Shown piece after piece: positions 52,988-61,343 of a stretch of 64,000 nucleotides of DNA. A program made the position numbers and the translations under genes. Origin of the DNA: Acidisoma cellulosilyticum (GTDB lineage: Bacteria > Pseudomonadota > Alphaproteobacteria > Acetobacterales > Acetobacteraceae); assembly GCF_020621385.1 (NCBI RefSeq), contig NZ_JAESVA010000006.1, forward strand, positions 1-64,000. Direction: 5' to 3'. The stretch's first letter is position 1, and each line of letters opens with the position of its first letter. Under the pieces are notes generated by a model. The model saw only the letters and a program-made list of their open reading frames with translations. It made no database searches and was not told where the DNA came from.

Positions 52988-54394
52988 CTAGCCTTGGACG
53001 ATAGAGGTTGATCGATAGGTCTCGCGCTGCGACGTGACGGCGGCGGGCAAGAAATCATTCCTCGTCGGTGCGGAATGGGCCTTTGCCAGAACCGCGTTGA
53101 CGATCAGGGCACCGACATCGTGCTGCCAAAGCCAAAGACCATTGGCCTGCCCGCGAAAGCTCGCCTCGCCGCCCAGGCGGCCACGCGGCACGAAACCGGC
53201 CGCGAGTCCGATGCCGAAGACGTCCGGCAAAGCTTGGCCCTTGGCATCGAGGACGCGACAGTCGCTATCCACCATCGGCCGCTGCGGACCAAGCTGAGAC
53301 AAAAGCGTGATCGGCACGCCTAGCCGATCGAAAAGCGGCAAGCCGCGCGGCCGGTATCCCATAGCGGCGACCACGATATCGGCTTGGTCCAGGATGCGAG
53401 CGGCCTCGCCATCATCGGCGCCAAGCTGGTGCAAACGCAGCCGTGCCTCGGCCGGCCGGCCGCCGATGCCGCGCGCCTGCATGACGAGTTCGCGGGAGTC
53501 GAGCCTAAATCCGGCGAAACGAAACACGCGTCCGCTGATCTGGCAGACATCATCCTCGGTCCATTCGGTGTAGCCCTCCGCCAGGGCTTGCTGCCGGTCG
53601 GGATAGTAAATCCGCAAGGGACGGCGGTGCATGAGGGTAATTCCGGCCTCGCCGAAGGCGACGCCCGTCAGGCGATGCAGCAAAGCATGAGCCACCGCCG
53701 CGGCGCTCGTGGAACCACCAAGGATCGCAACAAGCGGTTTGGCCTTCTTGCCCAGATTTTTGCTTATGCGCTGCAATCCATCGGTGGTGAGCACTTCGCC
53801 CGATTGCATGAGGCGCGTACCGCAACGTGCTGTCAGGCTCTGGCCACCGAATTGCTCCGCCGCCATGCGCTGCATCGGTTGATTGGCCCCTGATGCAATG
53901 ATCAATTGGCGGGCGATGATCTTTCGCGTTTTGCCACTCGTCAGATCGCTGATCTCGACGCTCCAACCATCCTCGCATCGCCGGGCGGATTGCGCTTTGT
54001 GCCGGGTGAAAACAGCGCTGGCCGGATAGGAGGCGATCATCCTTTCGATTGCCTGGCCGACCAGGCTTAGGAACCGACCGGCATCGCGCAGCGGGACTGA
54101 TTTGTCTTCGGCGGCAGCCAGTCGCTTGGTCAGCTCATGCGTCTGCAGGCGTGTAAGCTCGGTCGGATGTGCCGCGTCGAGGCAATCGACAAAGGTGCCA
54201 CCACCGCTATCGGAATTGATGGCGTAATTGCCGATCGAGCCCTTGCCCAGACCATCCGAACTCTCCACGACGGCAAGGCCCATCGACAGGAGACTGTCCA
54301 ATTGATCTAGTTTGTGCGCCGCAAGAAGAGTCGCTATGCCGCCGGGGCCGCCGCCGATGATCAATAATTCAAAACGCTCGGCTGCAAAGGCCAT
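52988..54394 (-). CDS. FAD/NAD(P)-binding flavoprotein
   Basis: A 468-residue Rossmann-fold flavoprotein with IIGGGPGGIATLLAA at residues 11-25, a second region VAILGGSTSAAAVAHALL resembling an NADP motif, and a C-terminal VFGIGLAAGF. It resembles N-hydroxylating and flavin monooxygenases in outline but no specific family was recognised. Operon partnership with the DegT aminotransferase suggests oxidation of an aminated product; this is inference. The gene is followed upstream by 900 bases without a recognised gene. Confidence 0.75.
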   Translation of the reverse strand: MAFAAERFELLIIGGGPGGIATLLAAHKLDQLDSLLSMGLAVVESSDGLGKGSIGNYAINSDSGGGTFVDCLDAAHPTELTRLQTHELTKRLAAAEDKSVPLRDAGRFLSLVGQAIERMIASYPASAVFTRHKAQSARRCEDGWSVEISDLTSGKTRKIIARQLIIASGANQPMQRMAAEQFGGQSLTARCGTRLMQSGEVLTTDGLQRISKNLGKKAKPLVAILGGSTSAAAVAHALLHRLTGVAFGEAGITLMHRRPLRIYYPDRQQALAEGYTEWTEDDVCQISGRVFRFAGFRLDSRELVMQARGIGGRPAEARLRLHQLGADDGEAARILDQADIVVAAMGYRPRGLPLFDRLGVPITLLSQLGPQRPMVDSDCRVLDAKGQALPDVFGIGLAAGFVPRGRLGGEASFRGQANGLWLWQHDVGALIVNAVLAKAHSAPTRNDFLPAAVTSQRETYRSTSIVQG

Positions 54395-54654
54395 GGTTTT
54401 TATCCTGATCCTGGCGGCAATTGTCTGACCACCAGTCGCGAACGCGGAAACACCGGCATCCGGAATGATTATAAAAATTGCACTAGACTAATCGGAGCAA
54501 GCCCTTCGCGAGCGAAGGATTCTTGTTATCTTCATTTAAGTTGGATTGATCCTGATTACTGCCTGGACTTTAGTGCGAAGTACCAAAGGAAGAAATTTCA
54601 GTCGATTTGATTAGAGTTTCTCCTAATTATATGTACCCCTCCTGGCGTAGATTC

Positions 54655-54678
54655 CGAACGATTGATAAGTATCGTTCG
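54655..54678. promoter_or_regulatory. Inverted repeat CGAACGAT / ATCGTTCG
   Basis: The two 8-base arms are separated by 8 bases and extend imperfectly outward. It is about 260 bases upstream of the flavoprotein ATG within the AT-rich stretch. It could be a regulator site. Confidence 0.35.
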
Positions 54679-54879
54679 AATGTAAAACAAAATTGATTTG
54701 TTGTTTTCGGCGATCGTTGATGTCGCGGCCATCAGGGGGTTTCGCGACTAGCGCTTGCTTTTTTTGAGGGGAATGATCCGATAATATCGGCTCAAAACGG
54801 CCTGGCCCTGGCAGGAAGTAGTGAGGTCTCGCCTCTCTCTTACAAACTCTGCCTCATTCTATCCGGGGGATAATAATCA

Positions 54880-54898
54880 GAGGGCTTAGTCAGCCCTC
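54880..54898. other. Hairpin GAGGGCT-TAGTC-AGCCCTC
   Basis: A perfect 7-bp stem around TAGTC in the gene-poor stretch. It is 48 bases before a short frame that has a ribosome site. Its role is unknown. Confidence 0.4.
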
Positions 54899-54945
54899 GA
54901 CTTCCTTTGAGCGTTGCAGGCGTATTTTGCCAAAAGGGGTAATCC

Positions 54946-55053
54946 ATGAGTACAGGGTTTTCGCTCATCCCTCTTGCGACCTGCCTCCAAGAGAAGTTTA
55001 TCGGCAGTCTGCTCCATCAGGGCGGCTTATTAATCAGGAAGAGTTTAGCTTGA
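54946..55053 (+). CDS. Possible 35-residue small protein
   Basis: An ATG with AAGGGGTAATCC directly before it opens a 35-residue frame ending at TGA 55051-55053. The peptide begins MSTGFSLIPLATC and ends LLIRKSLA, with no charge pattern or known motif. The stop overlaps another ATG (TGATG) that opens 10 codons. Supported only by the ribosome site; could be chance. Confidence 0.22.
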   Translation: MSTGFSLIPLATCLQEKFIGSLLHQGGLLIRKSLA

Positions 55054-55297
55054 TGAAAACCTGGAACTCCTTCCGGCGCAGATGAGGTCCTGGCGAAAAG
55101 ATCAGGTCCTTTGACGAGACACAAGCCAGGTCTTTCAGGAAATCGGACAGGAGACTTACCCCTGTTGAGGGATAAGCCTCGCCTCTAGGCATTCACCTAT
55201 CCGGGCTGCCTATCCTGGCCCAGGCCAAGCTCGGATCGAACCTGGCCCGGCGAGATGGACAGCGGAGGCGCACCCGCCTCTGCGCCTTGCAGTCTCT

Positions 55298-56371
55298 CTA
55301 TTCCGCCGCCTGCATCATCGGCAAGGTATGCGACGGCAGCTGCCGTTGGACAAAGAAGGCGGGCTCCTGCCTTTGACGGATCAAAGCCGGCAGCAGCTCC
55401 GACCAGGCAGCCCAAACACCCCGATAAGGCGGCGGACAATCCTGCTTGATCAGCGCATGCAGCGCGGCCAGGCGGTAGAACGGCACCATCGGGAACATAT
55501 GATGCTCGATATGGTAATTCATATTCGCGTACAGGAAGCGGAAGACAGGGTTCATGACCACGGTGCGCGTATTCAACCGGTGATCGAAGACATCCTCGTC
55601 AAGACCCGCATGCTGGGTCAGATTGAAAACCTGGCAGAAGAAGCCGCCATAGAAACGGGGCAGGACCAGAAACATGGCGGGCAGAATGCTATGCGTCGCG
55701 ACACAGACGGCGATGACGGCGAGAATGATCGCGATATAAAGGCGGGCCGCCCAGATCACGGACCGGCGCTGCCCCTCCGGCACGAAATGCTTGCCGTCTT
55801 CGGTCAGATCGCCTGTGGCATTTCTCAACAAACGCCCAGCCTGCACATAGCCGTCATGAATGAAAAAGAAGTCCAGGAACTGCGCCAGCACATTGGGCGG
55901 GCGCGGTGCCGCAATTTCCGGGTCGCGGCCCACCAGCAGCGTATGCGTGTGGTGGCGGCTATGGCTCCAGCGGTAATAGAATCCCTCCCGCAGGGTCATG
56001 AAAGCGCAGAGGTGATAAAGCATCTCGTTCAGCCAGCGCGTTCGGAATCCGGTGCCGTGGGACAGTTCATGGTGCCGATGATCGGCCACCGCATACAGCG
56101 TGCCATAGACGAAGAAGGACAGTATTCCCCACCATTGGCCCCAGCTGAGAAACGCAACGGCCCCCGACAATGCCAGCAGGCCCAGCCATAGCGCGAAAAA
56201 CCGCAGCGCCGGCCCGTCCGACCGGCGCATCAACTCCTTCAACTGCTTGCGGCTGACCGGGCAGGCATACCAGACGGCAGCGACCGCTGAGCCCAGATCG
56301 CCATCGGCATGGGGTGTTGCCTCCCCAGCCTTATCGTCGCGCAGCGCATAGTTTTTCCAGGCTTGTTTCAT
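55298..56371 (-). CDS. Membrane diiron oxygenase, fatty-acid-desaturase family (MocD-like, copy 1)
   Basis: A 357-residue desaturase/hydroxylase-fold membrane protein. The three His boxes are HELSH, HSRHH and HIEHH, and QHAGLDEDVFDHRLN supplies the extra conserved His/Asp. Two hydrophobic pairs flank the first and second boxes. It is about half identical by eye to the protein at 58656 and shares the MocD type of ending. It probably hydroxylates or O-demethylates a small substrate using electrons from the Rieske ferredoxin at 59759. It is divergent from one LacI regulator. Confidence 0.87.
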   Translation of the reverse strand: MKQAWKNYALRDDKAGEATPHADGDLGSAVAAVWYACPVSRKQLKELMRRSDGPALRFFALWLGLLALSGAVAFLSWGQWWGILSFFVYGTLYAVADHRHHELSHGTGFRTRWLNEMLYHLCAFMTLREGFYYRWSHSRHHTHTLLVGRDPEIAAPRPPNVLAQFLDFFFIHDGYVQAGRLLRNATGDLTEDGKHFVPEGQRRSVIWAARLYIAIILAVIAVCVATHSILPAMFLVLPRFYGGFFCQVFNLTQHAGLDEDVFDHRLNTRTVVMNPVFRFLYANMNYHIEHHMFPMVPFYRLAALHALIKQDCPPPYRGVWAAWSELLPALIRQRQEPAFFVQRQLPSHTLPMMQAAE

Positions 56372-56468
56372 TCTGCGTCCTCCCGCACCTGCCTGTACTG
56401 CCTGGCCGCTTGCTGCTGAAGGAAATCGCGGTATTTTCTGTCAAACCCGTCAGAGAAGCGGCCAGGAA

Positions 56469-57518
56469 ATGAAAGAAACTCGCAAATCTGACGGGCAGGC
56501 CCGCATCACCGATGTGGCTCAGGCCGCCGGTGTCAGCGTCTCGACCGTCGACCGCGTCATCAATGGCCGCAATCCGGTGCGCCGGCCGACCGCCGAGAAG
56601 GTCTTGCAGGCGGCGGAAGCGCTCGGCTTCCGCGGTGCCCCGGTGATCGGCCGCCGCTGGTCGGTAGAACGGCCCGCGCTCCGCTTCGGTTTTCTGCTAC
56701 TGCAGAAGCATCGCAGCTTCTATCAGGCGCTGGCGTTGGACATCCTCAAGGCGGCCGAGGGCTCGACCGGCGCCCGCATTTCGGCGCACATCCTCCATGC
56801 CGAGAACCTCGCGCCGACCGCCGTCGCGGCTCAGATCAAAGCCTTGGGCGCGGAGGTCGATGCCATCGCCGTCGTCGCCGCCAACCACCCGCTGATCGCG
56901 GCGGCGCTGGAGGGGCTGGCGGCACAGGGTGTCGCGGTCTTCGCCCTGATCTCGGATATCAGCGCTTCCGTCCGCGTCGGCTATATCGGTCTCGACAATC
57001 ACGCGGTCGGCCGCACGGCCGGCTGGTTCATCGCCCAGATGGCGCAGCAGCCGGGCAAGGTCGCCGTACTCGTTGGCACCCATCGCTTCCGCTGCCAGGA
57101 TCTGAACGAAAGCGGTTTCCGATCCTATTTCCGGGAACATGCACCGCAATTCGAGGTCATCGAACCGGGGGCGACGCTGGAGGATGCAAACGTCGCGGCC
57201 GAGCTTGTGCGGCATCTGCTGCAGCGTGAACCCGACCTGCGCGGCCTCTATATCGCGGGCGGCGGCATCGGCGGCGTGCTGACCGCGCTACGCGAAAGCC
57301 CGTCCGCGAAAGCGATCGTGACCATCGGCAATGACCGCACCAGCGCCGCCCATCAGGGCCTGCTCGACGGGCATATTCGCCTTTTGCTGTCCCATCCCCT
57401 GCCCGCGCTCTGCAGCACCTTGATCGACCGCATGACAGCGGCCGCGCGCGGCCATGCGGATGCAATGGCACCCTGTTTTCTCGACCTGCATATCGAGACG
57501 GCGGAGAGCAGCCGCTAG
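56469..57518 (+). CDS. LacI-family regulator (copy 1 of the oxygenase island)
   Basis: A 349-residue LacI-type regulator with HTH ITDVAQAAGVSVSTVDRVIN at about 13-32 and a periplasmic-binding-like sensor. TVDRVING is shared with regulators of inositol-like and polyol catabolism. It is divergent from the first oxygenase gene, so probably controls it. Its TAG overlaps that of the convergent second lacI gene within the palindrome CTAG. Confidence 0.88.
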   Translation: MKETRKSDGQARITDVAQAAGVSVSTVDRVINGRNPVRRPTAEKVLQAAEALGFRGAPVIGRRWSVERPALRFGFLLLQKHRSFYQALALDILKAAEGSTGARISAHILHAENLAPTAVAAQIKALGAEVDAIAVVAANHPLIAAALEGLAAQGVAVFALISDISASVRVGYIGLDNHAVGRTAGWFIAQMAQQPGKVAVLVGTHRFRCQDLNESGFRSYFREHAPQFEVIEPGATLEDANVAAELVRHLLQREPDLRGLYIAGGGIGGVLTALRESPSAKAIVTIGNDRTSAAHQGLLDGHIRLLLSHPLPALCSTLIDRMTAAARGHADAMAPCFLDLHIETAESSR

Positions 57519-58528
57519 CAATTCTCGACCGTGTGCAGCGTAAACGCGATTTCGCTGCCGATCGCCTGATCTGCCCCGCCGCCCAGACGGCTGAGCATGA
57601 GGTCGATCGCCCGCCGCGCCTGCAGTTCCGGCGCCTGGTCTATCGTCACCGTCATCAGCCCGTCCCGCAGCAGCACCGCACTTTCATCCGTCAATTCATG
57701 ACCGACGAAAATAGGGATTGCCCCCCTGCCCCCATCGCGCAGCGCATTGCCCACGCCGGCACTGCCGCCGCCGGTATTATAGATGGCGACAAGGTCCGGG
57801 CGCTGCCGCAGCGCCTGGGTGACGTGGTGATAGGCTCGCTCCGGATCGTCATGCGTCGTCATGACCGGTGCGACTGCGATACCCGGCGCATGCGCAGCCA
57901 ATCCAAGGCGAAATCCGTCGATACGCTGCTTATGGGCGCGAAAGCCGGTGCTGGTGGACAGGATCAGGGCGGTCCCCGGCCGGCTTGCCATGCGCGCGAC
58001 GAAAAACGCGGCCGTGCCGCCGGCCTTGGTATGATCGATCCCGACATAGGCTGCGCGCGGAGAATCGGGCACGTCCGTCACGACGCAGATCACCGGCCGG
58101 CCTGCGGCTGCGGAGGCCGCGATGGCCGCGACATTGGCAGGATGCTCCTCGCAATAGACGATGATGCCGTCGGCACGGCAATTGGTGATGTTCTGTGCCA
58201 CACGCGCCGGGTCCGTCATGTCGATGCTGGAGCGGATGACGGTGACGGAGCGATCGAGCGTCGCCGCCACCTGCCCCATGGCCGCGCCCAGGCGCCGCAT
58301 GAAGGGTGTCGCGGAGCGTGCCAGCATCACCTCGATGCGCAGCGCCCGCGCATGGGGCGCCGGCAGGATACGCCGCAGCCCCAATTCCCGCGCGGCATCC
58401 AGCACCCGCCGTTCGGTCTTGGGGGAGACGCTGCCGCGCTCGTTCAGCACACGATCGACGGTCGCGATACCGACACCGGCGTGCTGCGCCACGTCCTCCA
58501 ACCCATGGCGGATCTTGCGCCGCTCCAT
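57515..58528 (-). CDS. LacI-family regulator (copy 2 of the oxygenase island)
   Basis: About 337 residues from the ATG at 58528, which has GGAAGGACGC upstream; an open extension to 58657 overlaps the promoter region of the second oxygenase. HTH is LEDVAQHAGVGIATVDRVLNE. It is divergent from the second oxygenase gene, with a TTGATGG/CCATCAA palindrome in the gap, and convergent with the first lacI gene, sharing the CTAG stop. The paired arrangement suggests duplication of an oxygenase-regulator unit. Confidence 0.88.
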   Translation of the reverse strand: MERRKIRHGLEDVAQHAGVGIATVDRVLNERGSVSPKTERRVLDAARELGLRRILPAPHARALRIEVMLARSATPFMRRLGAAMGQVAATLDRSVTVIRSSIDMTDPARVAQNITNCRADGIIVYCEEHPANVAAIAASAAAGRPVICVVTDVPDSPRAAYVGIDHTKAGGTAAFFVARMASRPGTALILSTSTGFRAHKQRIDGFRLGLAAHAPGIAVAPVMTTHDDPERAYHHVTQALRQRPDLVAIYNTGGGSAGVGNALRDGGRGAIPIFVGHELTDESAVLLRDGLMTVTIDQAPELQARRAIDLMLSRLGGGADQAIGSEIAFTLHTVENC

Positions 58529-58567
58529 CACGCGTCCTTCCGAGGCCTTGGATCGCAGCCTAGCCGA

Positions 58568-58585
58568 TTGATGGAAAACCATCAA
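58568..58585. promoter_or_regulatory. Palindrome TTGATGG-AAAA-CCATCAA in the lacI-oxygenase gap
   Basis: A perfect 7-base inverted repeat around AAAA, centred about 79 bases before the second oxygenase ATG and 49 upstream of the divergent LacI ATG. Its size and position fit an operator for the LacI-type regulator at 57515. A smaller CCCTG-A-CAGGG palindrome follows at 58590-58600. Confidence 0.6.
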
Positions 58586-58655
58586 AACCCCCTGACAGGG
58601 AACCAAGGCGCCTGCGCTATAGCGGCTGAAAGCCCGACAAGGGTGGGAGGAACGC

Positions 58656-59726
58656 ATGACGACGACGGCCAGGGATTACAGTCTGACGGGTATGGAGACG
58701 CGCCGCGCGGAAGCACGCGGTCTCGCATCTGCCGATTGGTACGCCCATCCCATTCCCCGCAAGCAGATGAAGGCGCTGATGCGCCGCAAGGACGGCCCGG
58801 CCATCCGCGATACCGCGATCTGGCTTGGTACGATGCTTGTCTGTGCGGGCTTCGGCATTCATCTCTGGGGCAGCTGGCTCGCTGTCCCCTTCTTCATCGT
58901 CTACGGCGTGCTTTATGGGTCGGCGTCGGACTCGCGCTGGCACGAATGCGGCCACGGCACCGCCTTCAAGACGGCCTGGATGAACGATGTCGTCTACAAC
59001 ATCGCGTGTTTCATGATCATGCGGGAGCCGACCGTCTGGCGTTGGAGCCATACGCGGCATCATACCGATACCATCATCGTCGGCCGCGACCCCGAGATTT
59101 CAGTGAAACGCCCGCCGGATATCGCCGGCATTCTGCTCAATCTCTTCGCGCTGAAATCCAGCTATTTCGCGATCAGAAAGCTGGCGCTGCACGCATCTGG
59201 CCGGCTGACGGATGAGGAGAAAACCTTCATCCCGGAGACGGAACAGAAGAAGGTCTATGTCATCGCGCGGATCTATCTCGCCATTCTGTTCGCCGTCGCT
59301 TTGCTGTCCTTCGTCCTGCGAAGCTGGATTCCGGCGATGCTTGTGGGCCTGCCGACGCTCTATGGCGGCTATCTGACCGTCATCTATGGCGTCACGCAGC
59401 ATGCCGGCCTGTCTGAGGACGTGCTCGATCACCGCCTGAACAGCCGCACCGTCTATATGAACCCTATCTCGCGCTTCCTCTATTGGAACATGAATTATCA
59501 CGTCGAACACCACATGTTTCCCATGGTGCCCTATCACGCGCTGCCGGCCCTGCATGACGCGATCAAGGATGAATGCCCGGACCCTTATCCCAGCATCATC
59601 GCGGCCTATGCCGAGATCATTCCGGCCTTGCTGAAACAACGAAGCGATCCGCATTACTTTGTGCGTCGTGAATTGCCGGGCAAGACAGGATTGCCGGAAG
59701 TCGCTAGCCTCGCCCAAACCGCCTAA
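58656..59726 (+). CDS. Membrane diiron oxygenase, fatty-acid-desaturase family (MocD-like, copy 2)
   Basis: A 356-residue homologue of the copy at 55298. His boxes are HECGH, HTRHH and HVEHH, with QHAGLSEDVLDHRLN between. The N-terminal YAHPIPRKQMKALMRRKDGPAIR is also shared. It heads the transcript containing Rieske ferredoxin, ferredoxin reductase, TIM-barrel isomerase and SDR, and matches the MocD-MocE-MocF gene order of rhizopine catabolism, where the oxygenase removes an O-methyl group. True substrate is unknown. Confidence 0.88.
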   Translation: MTTTARDYSLTGMETRRAEARGLASADWYAHPIPRKQMKALMRRKDGPAIRDTAIWLGTMLVCAGFGIHLWGSWLAVPFFIVYGVLYGSASDSRWHECGHGTAFKTAWMNDVVYNIACFMIMREPTVWRWSHTRHHTDTIIVGRDPEISVKRPPDIAGILLNLFALKSSYFAIRKLALHASGRLTDEEKTFIPETEQKKVYVIARIYLAILFAVALLSFVLRSWIPAMLVGLPTLYGGYLTVIYGVTQHAGLSEDVLDHRLNSRTVYMNPISRFLYWNMNYHVEHHMFPMVPYHALPALHDAIKDECPDPYPSIIAAYAEIIPALLKQRSDPHYFVRRELPGKTGLPEVASLAQTA

Positions 59727-59758
59727 CCGACAATAAAAAGACGAAGGAAGAAACGATC

Positions 59759-60073
59759 ATGGCGCAATGGGTCAATGCCTGCGGGGAAGACGAGATCGAC
59801 GAAGAGGATGTCATCCGCTTCGACCATGCGGGGCAAAGCTTTGCCGTCTATCGGCTGGAGGATGACAAGTTCTGCGCCACCAGCGGCTTCTGCACGCATG
59901 AGAATGTGCATCTGGCGGACGGCCTCGTCATGGGCCGCATCATCGAATGCCCCAAGCATAACGGCCGCTTCGATATCCCGACCGGCAAGGCCAAGGGCGC
60001 GCCGGCCTGTATCGATCTCCAGACTTTCCCCGTGAAGATCGAAGACGGTCGCGTCTTCATCGATCTCGGCTGA
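59759..60073 (+). CDS. mocE: MocE-family Rieske 2Fe-2S ferredoxin
   Basis: A 104-residue soluble Rieske protein. Cluster ligands are CTH near residue 43 and CPKH near 64. It carries electrons from the reductase to the diiron oxygenase. It lies between the oxygenase and reductase genes, with AAGGAAGAAACGATC before the ATG. No other ferredoxin is in the island, so it probably serves both oxygenase copies. Confidence 0.9.
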   Translation: MAQWVNACGEDEIDEEDVIRFDHAGQSFAVYRLEDDKFCATSGFCTHENVHLADGLVMGRIIECPKHNGRFDIPTGKAKGAPACIDLQTFPVKIEDGRVFIDLG

Positions 60074-60084
60074 GGCATATCACC

Positions 60085-61341
60085 ATGCAGCCCCAGGCTG
60101 ACGCTGGCATCGTCATCATCGGCGCGGGAGAGGCCGGGACCCGCGCCGCCCTGACCTTGCGGGAACGGCACTATGCCGGCCCCATCACGCTGATCGGCAC
60201 GGAAACGCATCTGCCTTATGAGCGGCCGCCCTTGTCCAAGGCCGCGCAGACGGCGCTGGACCATCCGGCGCCCGCGATCATCGGTGGCGCCGATGCGCTG
60301 GCTGGCCAGGATATCGACTATCGCTCCGGCGTCACCGTCACCGGCATCGATCGGGCGGCAAAAACCCTCGGGCTGCAGGACGGTCCGCCACTGCCCTATG
60401 CGCAGTTGCTGCTGGCGACCGGCGCCCGGCCGCGCACTCTCTCCCTGCCCGGCGCCACGGCCGAGAGCGTCCTTTACCTGCGCACCTTCGGTGATGCTCT
60501 GGCGCTGCGGGGCCAATTGGCCCATGGCATCCGGCTCGTCGTCATCGGTGGCGGTTTCATCGGCCTGGAAGTCGCGGCCAGCGCCTTGGCGCGCGGCTGC
60601 ACGGTGACGGTGGTTGAGATGGCGCCGCGCATTCTGGGCCGTGCCGTGCCGGCCGAGATCGCAGCACGCGTGGCCACCCATCATCGCGCCGCCGGCATCA
60701 CCATCATCGAAGGGATCGGCCTCACGGCGATCGAACCGCGAGCGCAAGGCAGCGCCGTTCTGCTGGCGGATGGGCGTGCGTTGGAAGCGGATGCCGTCAT
60801 TGCCGGTATCGGCGCCATTCCCGAAACGGCGCTCGCCGAAGCCGCCGGTCTCGCTATCGAAAACGGCATTCGCGTCGACGGCCGGCTGGCGACCGATGAT
60901 CCGGCCATCTTCGCGGCCGGCGACTGCTGCGCCTTTCCGCATCCGGTCTTCGGCGGGCGCCGCTTGCGGCTGGAAGCCTGGCGCAATGCCCAGGATCAAG
61001 GGCGCCATGTCGCAGGCTCCATGCTGGGCGACATGGCGGAATTCGCGACCGTGCCCTGGTTCTGGTCCGATCAGCACGGCGATACGCTGCAGATCGCGGG
61101 TCTGCCGGACGAGGGCGACCGGACGGTCGTGCGCGATATCGCCGGCATGCCCTTTCTATTCCATCTCAAGGCCGGCCGGCTTGTCGGCGCCAGCGCCTTC
61201 GGGCCCATCGGCAAGGTCGCAAAGGATATCCGCCTGGCCGAGATGCTCATCCAGGCAGGCAGCTCTCCGGACCCGGCTGCCCTCGCCGACCCCACGATCA
61301 AACTTAAGTCTTTGCTTCAATCTCGTGTAGCAGCCGCCTGA
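60085..61341 (+). CDS. NAD(P)H-dependent ferredoxin reductase (MocF-like)
   Basis: A 418-residue FAD pyridine-nucleotide-disulfide oxidoreductase of the BphA4/MocF type. FAD motif IIGAGEAGTRAALTLRE and ITLIGTETHLPYERPPLSK are at the N-terminus; VVIGGGFIGLEVAASAL is the NAD motif, and IFAAGDCC closes the FAD site. It reduces the Rieske ferredoxin encoded 12 bases upstream. Confidence 0.9.
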   Translation: MQPQADAGIVIIGAGEAGTRAALTLRERHYAGPITLIGTETHLPYERPPLSKAAQTALDHPAPAIIGGADALAGQDIDYRSGVTVTGIDRAAKTLGLQDGPPLPYAQLLLATGARPRTLSLPGATAESVLYLRTFGDALALRGQLAHGIRLVVIGGGFIGLEVAASALARGCTVTVVEMAPRILGRAVPAEIAARVATHHRAAGITIIEGIGLTAIEPRAQGSAVLLADGRALEADAVIAGIGAIPETALAEAAGLAIENGIRVDGRLATDDPAIFAAGDCCAFPHPVFGGRRLRLEAWRNAQDQGRHVAGSMLGDMAEFATVPWFWSDQHGDTLQIAGLPDEGDRTVVRDIAGMPFLFHLKAGRLVGASAFGPIGKVAKDIRLAEMLIQAGSSPDPAALADPTIKLKSLLQSRVAAA

Positions 61342-61343
61342 TA

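Larger units (their letters stand above)
54395..55297. other. Long gap without a recognised gene, AT-rich in its first half
   Basis: This 903-base stretch lies between the flavoprotein start and the desaturase end. The part from about 54460 to 54760 is visibly richer in A and T than its neighbours. It contains an imperfect inverted repeat CGAACGAT/ATCGTTCG (54655-54678), a GAGGGCT/AGCCCTC hairpin (54880-54898) and one short frame at 54946. It may hold the promoter of the flavoprotein-DegT operon and possibly a small RNA; no homology was recognised. Confidence 0.6.

Noticed and set aside
57533-59215. Open frame of 560 codons on the plus strand
   Set aside because: It lies antisense to the second lacI gene and out of frame with the oxygenase gene; no recognised domain and no ribosome site.
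59848-61077. Open frame of 409 codons on the minus strand opposite the ferredoxin reductase
   Set aside because: Antisense to a gene with clear FAD and NAD motifs; no ribosome site.
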